Assembly: GCF_963668085.1 (NCBI RefSeq)
Contig: NZ_OY764058.1
Coordinates: 248,001 to 312,000, forward strand
DNA from: an uncultured Ilyobacter sp.
Lineage (GTDB): Bacteria > Fusobacteriota > Fusobacteriia > Fusobacteriales > Fusobacteriaceae
Reading direction: 5' to 3'
DNA length: 64,000 nt
Positions 1-7,835 of the stretch are shown piece after piece; positions within the stretch are counted from its first letter, which is position 1, and every line of letters begins with the position of its first letter. A program made the position numbers and the translations under genes. Below the pieces are notes generated by a model, which saw only the letters and a list, made by a program, of their open reading frames with translations, did no database searches and was not told the DNA's origin.

Positions 1-88
1 TAGAAGATGAACTACCGCCACATCCGACAAATGAAAAAAATAAAACAGACATTATTCCTAAACTAACTAATTTTTTTAAATAACTCAA
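1..88 (-). CDS. Lipoprotein, N-terminus only (runs off left edge)
   Basis: Reading leftwards from a TTG at 86-88, the frame encodes a short basic start with two lysines, a hydrophobic stretch, and a lipobox ending FVGC followed by GGSSSS (Cys about residue 23). A run of seven G just upstream of the TTG is a plausible ribosome binding site. The frame is open to the window edge. The signal resembles that of the TAXI binding lipoprotein at 59048. The lipoprotein call is seen in sequence; a role as the missing binding protein of the ABC transporter at 5.7-7.5 kb, or a partner of mttB, is only a guess. Confidence 0.6.
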   Translation of the reverse strand, partial: MSYLKKLVSLGIMSVLFFSFVGCGGSSSS

Positions 89-174
89 AAAATCCCCCCC
101 ATTTTAAATGTAATAAATCTCCAAGTGTAACTCCCCATTTTAAACATAATGACCCTTTAAGTGTAACACCCTAA

Positions 175-1641
175 TTAAATATCGTTATCAGTTTCTGCCT
201 CTGCATTTTCAATAATTGTTTTAAGTGCTTCTGCAATTGAATCATCAACAGAAAGTACTTCATACTCAGCAAAATGTTTTAATGCTTTCTTATGAGCTCT
301 TTCCTCCATTGTAGTACTGCCTTCAGCTTCCCATTGAGCTGCATTTTTACGATCAATTAGATCAGCTTGAGATAACTCTGTACGCATAAATTTTGAAGTG
401 TGTCTCTGAGTAAGGAAACTTCCTAGCGGCCCTACTTTTTTGATCACATCAAGAGCTAAGGTATCTTTGTTAACTGGCATTCCTTCTAAAACTCTACGCA
501 CCATTTTCACGATTTCACAGTCGATCATTAATTGGTCATAACTCATTGTCATACCATTATCAATCATTCCCATACCGTATATTAAGCTGGTCCCTGCCAA
601 AGCTGGTAATATAGAGGTAATTGTTTTCTCGTGTCCAATTTGTGCGTCTGATACTTTTGAGTCCGCCTATGTTCCACCAGTATCGGTTGGAATACTATAG
701 TATTGTCCAAGCTGTGCAACTCCTACACCGAGCATACCCATTTCTGGTGCACCGACAGGTGAAGTCGTTAGACGTAAATCCATTATTGTTGAAGAAGTTC
801 CCATAATAATTGGATTACCTTTGTTTACTAATTGAGCAAGAACTGTCGCTGCAATAAACTCAGTATTTGTAACAACTAATGTTCCTACAAGAGTTACTGG
901 AGTAGTCCCACCTGAGAGTCCCATTGATAAAACATCAATTGGTAAACCTGCCTTAGCAGATTCAATAATAATTTCACCAACTTCTTCTGCGATTTCTAAT
1001 GGACTGGTAGGACATGCTACAGTTGTAGTAATTGGACGTTTACGAAGTTCTTCCTTACCTCCAACCATTGCAGCACACATTTCAATCCATCTACGAGTAT
1101 TCTTACCTGAGTCATTGTGGTGAGCGAAATGTTTAGTGGTATTTAATAATACAGCCTCACCTTCATGAAGGTTTTTGTACTCTTGATCAACATCTCCAGC
1201 TGTTACAGGAATGTGAAAGATATCAACTTCTGGTAGTCCATCAACATAACGAGCAACGTCAGCTACATCTTGTTTAGTCGATTCTCTAATTTCTCCAGTT
1301 TCGATGTCTTTAATGAAAACAGCTGTACCAAAATTTGTATAACGTACAGTACCGTCTCCAAACATGAGATTATTTTTAGGATCACGTCCATAAAGCATAA
1401 ACTGAGAAGGACAAGATTCTAGGCATTCTATTGCTAGAGCCCTTGGAATTTGTACAATTCCAGTTTCCTCATTTACTGTACAACCTGCGTTACGATAATA
1501 CTCATGGGCTTCTTTCCCGGGAGATTTAACTCCAACGGTTTCTAGTACTTCTAAAGAAGCTTCATGAATTTGTTCTAGATCAGCATTTGAAAAAAGTTTA
1601 TACTTTAGAGCTGATTCATCAAAACAACCAATTTTCCCCAT
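175..1641 (-). CDS. mttB: Trimethylamine methyltransferase MttB with in-frame amber (probable pyrrolysine)
   Basis: This is an MttB-superfamily corrinoid methyltransferase, expected to move a methyl group from trimethylamine to a cognate corrinoid protein. The frame opens at an ATG behind a GGGGG site, runs 324 codons, meets a single TAG at 667-669, and continues in the same frame for 163 more codons to TAA at 175-177. Total length is 488 residues including the amber position (325), close to the roughly 490 usual for the family. The amber sits in Gly-Gly-Thr-[TAG]-Ala-Asp-Ser-Lys and conserved family sequence continues without a break behind it. Pyrrolysine in true TMA methyltransferases is established; its use here is inferred, because pylTSBCD is not in the window. 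The alternative is a nonsense-mutated gene. Confidence 0.85.
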
Positions 1642-1916
1642 ATTAACCCCCTTTAAATATTTATTAATCTGTCTTAAAAAACAACTAGTAATTTACTCAA
1701 GTTGTTACTTGCTAAAAAAACCATGAATTTTATTGTATTATTAAAATTGGATACATTATTCCTATATTAGATTATCTAGACTTTAAAAATAAACTTTTGG
1801 AATAGTTATAACTTTAATAACTTAATAAATTCTGCTAATTTCAAGGCAGCAACCTGGGGAATTTAACAAATAAATTAAAACAAAACTTTATTTTGACAGA
1901 TTAATTTTCTATTACA

Positions 1917-1955
1917 ATTATAGTATAATTTTTGACATCAAATCAATGTTTGATG
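1917..1955 (-). promoter_or_regulatory. Probable mttB promoter with palindromic operator
   Basis: On the minus strand a TATAAT box (1917-1922) lies 18 bp from TTGATT (1941-1946). A perfect palindrome, CATCAAA-N6-TTTGATG (1936-1955), covers the -35 box, as a repressor site would. The inferred transcript has a leader of about 260 nt before mttB. The palindrome and boxes are seen; the regulatory role is inferred. Confidence 0.45.
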
Positions 1956-2055
1956 GAACAAAAAAAATTGTGCAGGATAACATATTAATGTAGGATTTGA
2001 TTAAATATTCTAACAGCCTTAGAACTTGATTGGCAATAGTTTGATAGGGGGAATT

Positions 2056-2237
2056 ATGTTTGATAAAATTACACTTTTTATAGAAAAATCCTTGAATTAT
2101 TAAGAGCTATAGGTCTATATCAAAGAATGATAGTAGGTGAATTTTATTTGCTCAAGATTTATATTTTAGAAGTTGAAACTTTTCTATTAAAATTTCAGGT
2201 ATTTGTGCAAAGAACCAGTTTATTTTATAGAAAATGA
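2056..2237 (+). pseudogene. Short frameshifted remnant of unknown protein
   Basis: An ATG at 2056 follows a GGGGG site and opens 15 codons ending in TAA. With one frame change near the TAA, the reading continues for about 48 codons (ELLRAIGLYQRM and onward) to TGA at 2235. I do not recognise the protein. It lies in the otherwise non-coding stretch between mttB and gdhA and may be the remnant of a small gene or chance. Confidence 0.25.
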
Positions 2238-2336
2238 TTATTTGAAGGCGGTCACGGTTAAATATGGGGACAAATAAATTTATATTAAAATCTTATGTAT
2301 TTATTGTTTTTACTGTGCACTGAGTCGGAGAATTCA

Positions 2337-2402
2337 TTGTGCTGAGACACAAATAAATTTGTGTCAGCATACATTGTGGTTTCTAAAAACTAGTTTTATC
2401 TT
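2337..2402 (+). promoter_or_regulatory. Five-copy regulated promoter element, copy 1 (distal, gdhA)
   Basis: The palindrome TTGTGCTGAGACACAA starts at 2337. A -35 box TTGTGG (2374-2379) and a -10 box TATCTT (2397-2402) follow with exactly 17 bp between them. Spacing from palindrome to -35 is identical in all five copies. Its -35 and -10 boxes are the weakest of the set. It points at gdhA, 242 bp downstream. Confidence 0.6.
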
Positions 2403-2522
2403 GAAAAAAGCTTCATATTTCTAACCCAGTATTTACAAGATATATAGGAAATGTTGTTTATCATTTAATAAAAATATCAGAGGTGTGTCTCTGATATTTT
2501 TATTTTCTTTCGGGATAGCCTT

Positions 2523-2588
2523 TTGTGCTGTGACACATATTATTTAATGTCGTCACACATTGTAATTGGAATGAAAAAACCCTAAAAT
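2523..2588 (+). promoter_or_regulatory. Five-copy regulated promoter element, copy 2 (proximal, gdhA)
   Basis: The palindrome TTGTGCTGTGACACAT starts at 2523, the -35 box TTGTAA is at 2560-2565, and the -10 box TAAAAT is at 2583-2588 with a 17-bp spacer. The gdhA start codon is 56 bp past the -10 box, so this is the likely main promoter. The palindrome centre falls near -64 from the inferred start of transcription, the place of a class I activator site. Confidence 0.75.
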
Positions 2589-2643
2589 AAGTCATATGAT
2601 AAAAAAGTAAAATTAAATTTTAAATATATAAGGAGATGTGAGT

Positions 2644-3987
2644 ATGTCTTATACCAAAGAAGTTATTGAACGTGTCAGAACTAGAAACAGTGGGGAGCCT
2701 GAATTTATCCAGGCTGTGGAAGAAGTATTTTTTACATTGGATCCTGTTTTGAAAAAACATCCTGAATGGATAAAAGCCAATATTTTGGAAAGGATAACTG
2801 AGCCTGAGAGACAAATCATGTTCCGGGTTCCGTGGACTGACGATGAGGGGAAACTGCAGGTTAACCGTGGTTACCGTGTACAGTTTAGTGGAGCTATAGG
2901 ACCTTACAAGGGCGGGCTAAGATTCCACGACTCCTTAAATCTGGGGACAGTTAAATTTTTGGGTTTCGAACAAATCTTTAAAAATTCTCTTACTGGACTC
3001 CCTATTGGAGGAGGAAAGGGAGGATCCGACTTTAGTCCTCTTGGAAAATCAGATTCTGAAATTATGAGATTTTGCCAAAGTTTCATGACTGAACTATATC
3101 GGCATATTGGGCCTGATATAGATATACCTGCTGGAGATATAGGGGTAGGGGGAAAAGAGATAGGTTATCTTTATGGACAGTACAGAAGAATAAGAGGATC
3201 TTTTGAAAACGGAACCATAACAGGAAAGGGAATTCCTTATGGAGGATCTCATGTACGTCCTGAAGCTACAGGATACGGGATAGTTTATTTTGCAAATGAG
3301 ATATTAAAACATCAGGGAGAGAATTTTGAAGGGAAAACTGTTGCATTATCGGGATTTGGAAATGTAACCTGGGGAACATGCCTTAAAATAAGAGATCTCG
3401 GAGGGAAGGTTGTGACAATCTCAGGTCCTGACGGCTATGTATATGACCCTGAGGGGATTACAACTGACGAAAAGATCGACTTTATACTTGAGATGAGATC
3501 TTCAGGAAGAGATATAGTAAAAGATTATGCAGATAAATTTGGAGTGGAATTTTTCCCGAAAGAGAAACCGTGGGGCGTAAAGGTCGATATCGTCATTCCT
3601 TGTGCAACTCAAAATGAGATTAGTATAGAGGACGCAAAAAAGATAGTTAAAAATAAAGTTAAATTTATTATAGAGGGGTCAAATATGCCAACTACCAATG
3701 AGGCCATTGCATATCTTCAAGAAAACAGCGTCATTGTTGGCCCAGCTAAAGCTGCAAATGCTGGAGGAGTTGCAACATCAGCCCTTGAAATGTGTCAAAA
3801 CTCAATGAGGATTTCTTGGAATGAAGAGGAGGTAGATAAAAAGCTAATGGACATCATGATCAATATCCATAATACAGCTGCAAATGCCTCTGAAAAATAT
3901 GGATTTGGATACAATCTGGTTGCTGGTGCAAATATCGCAGGTTTTGAAAAGGTTGCAGATGCTATGATATCCCAAGGAGACTATTGA
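2644..3987 (+). CDS. gdhA: NADP-type glutamate dehydrogenase
   Basis: This enzyme interconverts glutamate with 2-oxoglutarate and ammonia. At 447 residues it has the length of the hexameric bacterial family. The glycine-rich GGGKGGSDF with the catalytic Lys (about residue 125) and the Rossmann turn GFGNVTWG (near 240) are visible. I place the start at ATG 2644, eight bases after AGGAG, rather than at the GTG 2638 inside the spacer. Two copies of the five-copy promoter element lie upstream, and a tiny CxxC protein follows on the same strand with no clear terminator between them. In a fermenter it may run in the catabolic direction or regenerate 2-oxoglutarate for the aminotransferase at 9-10 kb (inference). 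Confidence 0.95.
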   Translation: MSYTKEVIERVRTRNSGEPEFIQAVEEVFFTLDPVLKKHPEWIKANILERITEPERQIMFRVPWTDDEGKLQVNRGYRVQFSGAIGPYKGGLRFHDSLNLGTVKFLGFEQIFKNSLTGLPIGGGKGGSDFSPLGKSDSEIMRFCQSFMTELYRHIGPDIDIPAGDIGVGGKEIGYLYGQYRRIRGSFENGTITGKGIPYGGSHVRPEATGYGIVYFANEILKHQGENFEGKTVALSGFGNVTWGTCLKIRDLGGKVVTISGPDGYVYDPEGITTDEKIDFILEMRSSGRDIVKDYADKFGVEFFPKEKPWGVKVDIVIPCATQNEISIEDAKKIVKNKVKFIIEGSNMPTTNEAIAYLQENSVIVGPAKAANAGGVATSALEMCQNSMRISWNEEEVDKKLMDIMINIHNTAANASEKYGFGYNLVAGANIAGFEKVADAMISQGDY

Positions 3988-4098
3988 TAAAGAGAACATA
4001 TAAATATAGATGTTTTAATAAAAGGGAAATTGATTCTTAGAATCTATGGTTAATATTAATTTTATATAAATGGCATGAGCCATTTGGAGGTGTCTATA

Positions 4099-4254
4099 AT
4101 GTGTAAAAGATGTATTGAAGAGAGATTGGTGACAAACTGTTCAGCCTGTATAGTAAAGTTTAAAAAAATGGCCAAGGAGCTATCTAAAGAGGCACTTGAT
4201 CCTCAAAAGTTATCAGACGAAAAGATTATAAATTCATCTCAACCGAAGATCTGA
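4099..4254 (+). CDS. 51-aa double-CxxC small protein, paralogue 1
   Basis: An ATG at 4099 follows TTGGAGGTG. The 51-residue product begins MCKRC, then ERLVTNCSACIVKFKKM, then a polar tail. Four cysteines form two CxxC knuckles (C2/C5 and C14/C17), as in a minimal zinc or iron site. The first 26 residues are closely matched by the 31-residue product at 54852-54947, which strongly supports this as a real gene. It lies 111 bp after gdhA and before a terminator, so it is probably in the gdhA transcript. No known family is recognised and the function is unknown. Confidence 0.7.
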   Translation: MCKRCIEERLVTNCSACIVKFKKMAKELSKEALDPQKLSDEKIINSSQPKI

Positions 4255-4304
4255 ATTAGATCCTAAATGGTTGTGAATCATAAAATAATAAAATATTTAA
4301 AATT

Positions 4305-4355
4305 AACCCAGCCACTATACCTCTATAAAAGAGGCACAAGGGCTGGGTTTTTATA
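4305..4355. terminator. Bidirectional intrinsic terminator
   Basis: The arms AACCCAGCC (4305-4313) and GGCTGGGTT (4341-4349) pair perfectly and a T-run follows on the plus strand. It separates the gdhA transcript from the convergent tauE-like gene. Confidence 0.8.
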
Positions 4356-4406
4356 TTACTCTCTCCTCTAAATGCCAAGAGAGGTAATCTATTTACTTTG
4401 TTTATA

Positions 4407-5126
4407 CTAAAAAACAACCAATAAACCGGAAATTCCCAGCAATAAATAGGTGAATTTTAGAAATAATTTTTGATTGATTTTGTCATATAGCTTATTCCCT
4501 AGACCTATACCTAAAAACATCGGAATAATACTTAATAGTAAAAGGATAACCACTTTTTTTGTAATATATCCATTTCCAATATGGTCAAACACCATAAAGG
4601 TATTTAATATAACCCACACAGGAGCTATAGTGGCTCTAAATTCATTTTTGTCTTTAAAAGTTTTTACTGCGTAGATTACAAGTAGGGATCCTCCTGAAAC
4701 AAACATTCCATGAATAATCCCTGCTGACACAAGTACAATTAACATTAAAAAAGATGGAATATTAAAAGATTTTTCAATTAAAAGTCCTTTCAGTGCGATA
4801 AGGATTATTAATATGCCATAAGTTGTTAAAAGTAATTGCAGGGGTAGAATTTCATAAAGTTTCAAGCCTAAAACCATACTTACTAGCATAAAGATGATTA
4901 TTTTTTTTAACTCTTTTTTATTTGTCCACTGGTAATTTTGAAATGTGATAACAAAGCACGATATCCATGTGACAATATTGAGGACGGCTCTGGCTTCATT
5001 GACCCCTATGAGTAAAATCGAAGGTGGCATTGCCAAAAGAGTACCTGCAAAACCTGTAATTGCTTGGATGGCATTGGTGCTAAATATAACCAGCAGAAAT
5101 AAAATATCTTTGATTGGGCTAACCAT
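4407..5126 (-). CDS. TauE/SafE (TSUP) family anion exporter
   Basis: This 239-residue protein is almost wholly hydrophobic, with about seven or eight membrane segments and the TSUP-type start QAITGFAGTLLAMP. Family members export sulfite, sulfoacetate or related organosulfur anions. It is the last gene of a minus-strand operon after the kinase-like gene and overlaps it by 8 bp (ATGGTTAG) without its own good ribosome binding site, so translation is probably coupled. Next to an ABC transporter of the sulfonate type and a possible sulfoacetaldehyde reductase, export of sulfite or a sulfonate end product is plausible. The substrate is inferred from context only. Confidence 0.75.
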   Translation of the reverse strand: MVSPIKDILFLLVIFSTNAIQAITGFAGTLLAMPPSILLIGVNEARAVLNIVTWISCFVITFQNYQWTNKKELKKIIIFMLVSMVLGLKLYEILPLQLLLTTYGILIILIALKGLLIEKSFNIPSFLMLIVLVSAGIIHGMFVSGGSLLVIYAVKTFKDKNEFRATIAPVWVILNTFMVFDHIGNGYITKKVVILLLLSIIPMFLGIGLGNKLYDKINQKLFLKFTYLLLGISGLLVVF

Positions 5127-5733
5127 TATTTTTTTCGTCTAAAGAAAATCTTTTAATTACGATCTGTTTCAAGACCTCAGCAGTACCTTGAATTCCAAGG
5201 AGACTGCTATCCATAAGAATATGTTTTCCTTCCCTGTCCCCACGGTAAGTTTTTGTATAACGTTTGTAATAATCGTGTCTGGCCTTATCCACCTGGGATA
5301 TCATTTTCTCCGTCGCTTCTTTCGTTAAAGGGTAAACTTCAGAAATACGGTTAAATCTAAATCCATAGGGAGCATATATAAATATATGGATGGCATTTTT
5401 CATATCTTTTAGGATATGGTTTCCGCACCTACCGATAATCACACAAGATTCTTTACTTGCTATATCTTTTATAACCTCCACTTCTTCCTTGTAGAGTTTG
5501 TCTTGTATAGAATTTTTTTTCAGTGCAGCAAGGATAGACTTATTTTCTATTGTTTCTTCCATGGATTCATCATATTCCTCAACATAAGAAGTTTTCATAT
5601 TATTTTTTTTTGCAGTGAGCTCTATTATTTCAGCATCGTAAAATTTTATTCCAAGTTTTTCTGCTAAAATTTTTCCGATAAGCGGCCCTCCGCTTCCGAA
5701 TTCTCTTCCTATTGTAATAACATAATTTTTCAT
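5119..5733 (-). CDS. Cytidylate-kinase-like P-loop protein
   Basis: This 204-residue protein has the P-loop GREFGSGG near residues 8-15 and the general order of the cytidylate kinase-like family, which is distinct from housekeeping Cmk. A second conserved block, VIIGRCGNHIL, lies near residue 95. The start ATG has an AAGGGGG site. It lies 12 bp after the ABC ATPase gene and overlaps the exporter gene, so it belongs to the transport operon. Proteins of this family are often found beside transporters, but the substrate is not known and I assign none. Confidence 0.7.
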   Translation of the reverse strand: MKNYVITIGREFGSGGPLIGKILAEKLGIKFYDAEIIELTAKKNNMKTSYVEEYDESMEETIENKSILAALKKNSIQDKLYKEEVEVIKDIASKESCVIIGRCGNHILKDMKNAIHIFIYAPYGFRFNRISEVYPLTKEATEKMISQVDKARHDYYKRYTKTYRGDREGKHILMDSSLLGIQGTAEVLKQIVIKRFSLDEKNNG

Positions 5734-5745
5734 TTGTAACCCCCT

Positions 5746-6606
5746 TTATTCTACGTGTTGACTGTTGATTATTTCTAGCATCTCATCTTTTAGGTTTAAG
5801 TATTCATCTGTATATTTTATACGGTCATTTTTCCCTTCATATATTCTATTTGTAAAGTCTAGATTAAACTCTCTCAAGATTGTTCCAGGACGTTTTGACA
5901 TGACGATTACTCTAGTTCCAAGTGATAATGCTTCCTCTATATCGTGGGTAATTAAAAATACAGTACTGTTATTTTTCTTCCATATATCACGAATCAGCCC
6001 CTGCATATTGTCCCTAGTCAGTGCATCAAGTGCTCCGAAAGGTTCATCCATAAGTATAACTTCTGGATAGTTTGATAATACTCTTGCTAGGGCTGCCCTT
6101 TGCTTCATACCTCCAGATAACTCAAAGGTAGATTTATTCCCAAATCCTTTTAAGTTTACCTGTTCTAAGAAGTGAAGTCTAACTTTTTCAATTTCATCTT
6201 CTGAAAGTCCACGCATTCTAGGCCCGAATTCCACGTTTTCTCTTATGGTCATCCAAGGGTAGAGAGTCGGTGCTTGGAATACTACGCCTCTATGCCAGTC
6301 AGGTCCAGTTATAGCTTTACCATTCATTGTACAAGAACCGCTTGTAGCCTGGTGAAAACCTGCTATGATTTTTAAGAGGGTACTTTTACCGCATCCAGAG
6401 GGTCCTAAGACACAGATAAACTCACCTTTTTTTATTTCTAGATTAATATCATGCAGTGCCAAGATAGGATTAGATTTAGTTCCATAAACTAACTCTACAT
6501 CTTTTATATCTATAAGAACTTCTCCGTTTTTTGCCTTTTTCTCCGTAGTTTCTACTTTTTCAACATTTTCCTTTTGCCTCTCTTTGCTTTTAAAAATACT
6601 CATCAT
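5746..6606 (-). CDS. ABC transporter ATPase, SsuB/TauB/NrtD type
   Basis: This is the energy-coupling subunit of an uptake system for nitrate, sulfonate or taurine-like compounds. Walker A is GPSGCGKST (68-76), the signature is LSGGMKQR (163-170), and Walker B is VILMDEP (183-189). At 286 residues it carries a charged N-terminal extension of about 30 residues beyond the usual family start. The permease gene precedes it, separated by about 100 bp that contain a 13-bp hairpin. No substrate-binding protein gene is next to the pair. Confidence 0.88.
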   Translation of the reverse strand: MMSIFKSKERQKENVEKVETTEKKAKNGEVLIDIKDVELVYGTKSNPILALHDINLEIKKGEFICVLGPSGCGKSTLLKIIAGFHQATSGSCTMNGKAITGPDWHRGVVFQAPTLYPWMTIRENVEFGPRMRGLSEDEIEKVRLHFLEQVNLKGFGNKSTFELSGGMKQRAALARVLSNYPEVILMDEPFGALDALTRDNMQGLIRDIWKKNNSTVFLITHDIEEALSLGTRVIVMSKRPGTILREFNLDFTNRIYEGKNDRIKYTDEYLNLKDEMLEIINSQHVE

Positions 6607-6631
6607 AGTTTGAAACTCCCTTCTACTTTAA

Positions 6632-6670
6632 ATTATCCACCACAGCTACTTTTATTATGTGGTGGATAAT
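6632..6670 (-). promoter_or_regulatory. Intercistronic 13-bp perfect hairpin between permease and ATPase
   Basis: The arms 6632-6644 and 6658-6670 are a perfect 13-bp inverted repeat (core ATCCACCACA) with a 13-nt loop. On the minus-strand message no T-run follows, so it is more like an mRNA-stability or processing hairpin than a terminator. On the plus strand it is followed by a T-run, so it could stop antisense transcription. Confidence 0.55.
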
Positions 6671-6709
6671 AGTTTTTTTATTTATTGGATATTATCTCTG
6701 CCTTTTCTA

Positions 6710-7495
6710 TTATACGTGTCCCTTCCAGAAAACAAGTTTATTTTCAATTAAACGTAAAACGACATCTATTAATATTCCTGTGATTCCCATAATTAAAATA
6801 CCCACAAACATTACGTCAGCCTTAAGAAATTTTGATGCGTCTAATACCAGCCAACCTATTCCAGATGTAGCCGCTACCATTTCTGCAGCTACCAGAGTTG
6901 TGTACTCAACACCTACTGCTGTTCTAAGCCCAACAAAGATTTCTGGCAAACATGCTGGCAAAACAATTTTAAAGAATACTTGATTTTGATTTGCTCCAAG
7001 TGTTTTGGCACTTAAGACATAGTCTTGATTGATTTTAGTTACTGCAGATACGCAGGCTATATACATAGGTGCAAATCCAGCAAGATATAGCATAGTGACC
7101 TTTGATGTATTATCGATACCTAGCCATAGTACTAACAATGTATAGTAAGCAAGAGGTGGAAGTGGACGGTAGAATTCCACAACTGAATCAATAATTGCTC
7201 TTACTTTTTTATAATAACCGCTTAAAAGCCCTAGTGGAACAGCAGTTACTATAGCAAGTCCTAGTGCTGTAAAGAGCCTTTGAAAACTTGCCCCTAAATG
7301 AATCCATATAGAGTCTCCTCCATAACCATCTTTCATGATCTTTATAAAGCTTGTGAATACTCTTTGCGGCGATGGTACTAATGTTTTAGAGACAATTTCG
7401 TATTTTGTAACGGTATACCATCCCCCTAAAATGATAGCCCATGTGGTTATTGTCATCATCTGTTCTACGGTAAATTTCATCTTAGTCTTTTCCAT
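6710..7495 (-). CDS. ABC transporter permease, SsuC/TauC type
   Basis: This 261-residue protein has about six membrane segments and the coupling (EAA) region GANQNQVFFKIVLPACLPEI near residue 160. It belongs to the nitrate/sulfonate/taurine permease family. The ATG follows GGAGGAAGGGG. It is the first gene of the operon and is preceded by leader RNA A with its terminator, so the whole operon is probably under attenuation control. Taurine or a related sulfonate is a context-based guess for the substrate. Confidence 0.87.
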   Translation of the reverse strand: MEKTKMKFTVEQMMTITTWAIILGGWYTVTKYEIVSKTLVPSPQRVFTSFIKIMKDGYGGDSIWIHLGASFQRLFTALGLAIVTAVPLGLLSGYYKKVRAIIDSVVEFYRPLPPLAYYTLLVLWLGIDNTSKVTMLYLAGFAPMYIACVSAVTKINQDYVLSAKTLGANQNQVFFKIVLPACLPEIFVGLRTAVGVEYTTLVAAEMVAATSGIGWLVLDASKFLKADVMFVGILIMGITGILIDVVLRLIENKLVFWKGHV

Positions 7496-7545
7496 AAATT
7501 TTCCCCTTCCTCCCTTTTTCTATATGACCCTATTTAAAAAATGTA

Positions 7546-7596
7546 ACAAAAAAAGCCGTTAATCTCCCTACACTGTAAAGTAGAAAACAAAACGAC
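7546..7596 (-). terminator. Leader-associated intrinsic terminator A
   Basis: On the minus strand GTCGTT (7596-7591) pairs with AACGGC (7560-7555), with further pairing inside, and a run of seven T follows. It lies after the conserved leader core and about 50 nt before the permease start, as expected for a regulated attenuator. Confidence 0.75.
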
Positions 7597-7657
7597 AGGA
7601 ATTTCTGACTTGGGTACAGAGGGATGCTCTGTACCCATCAGTTAACTCATCATTCAC
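7591..7657 (-). ncRNA. Leader RNA A: candidate cis-regulatory RNA (riboswitch-like)
   Basis: On the minus strand a 67-nt core begins AATGATGAGTTAA and ends CCTGTCGTTTTG. It aligns without gaps to leader B at 12010-12076 with 57 identical positions. It forms a 10-bp stem, GGGTACAGAG with CTCTGTACCC, around loop CATCC, and outer CTGA/TCAG pairing. Its 3' end is the left arm of terminator A. I cannot match it to a riboswitch class I know. Confidence 0.7.
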
Positions 7658-7712
7658 TATATTATACTTTAATCATTATAGAAGTACATTTTGATAAATA
7701 TAAACGTACAAA

Positions 7713-7718
7713 TGTCAA
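7713..7718 (-). promoter_or_regulatory. -35 box upstream of leader RNA A
   Basis: TTGACA on the minus strand lies at about the same distance from the leader core as the consensus -35 box in front of leader B. The best -10 at usual spacing is TATCAA, which is weak. A TATAAT also lies nearer the leader, without a good -35. Confidence 0.4.
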
Positions 7719-7835
7719 ATTATAATTTTTTTAATATGCTTAACAATAAAGTCAGAACAGTTTTACCAAACCTTTCTCGATACATTTTTTATATCTTCAA
7801 CAAACTATAAAATCTTGCCTTTGTAAAATAATAAT

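Noticed and set aside
175-1641. mttB read as two separate genes or a plain pseudogene
   Set aside because: The two frames are in register across one TAG, total length is normal, and the family is known to use an amber codon there; no other lesion is present in 488 codons.
1971-2015. Further copy of the element at a TTGTGC upstream of gdhA
   Set aside because: The half-site is there but the second half is TAACA and there is no TTGTAA-type box at the expected place.
2337-2567. The palindromes as ordinary CRP, FNR or Rex sites
   Set aside because: The gap between TGTG and CACA is 6 instead of 8 as in CRP and Rex sites, and the half-site differs from FNR TTGAT; the regulator is left open.
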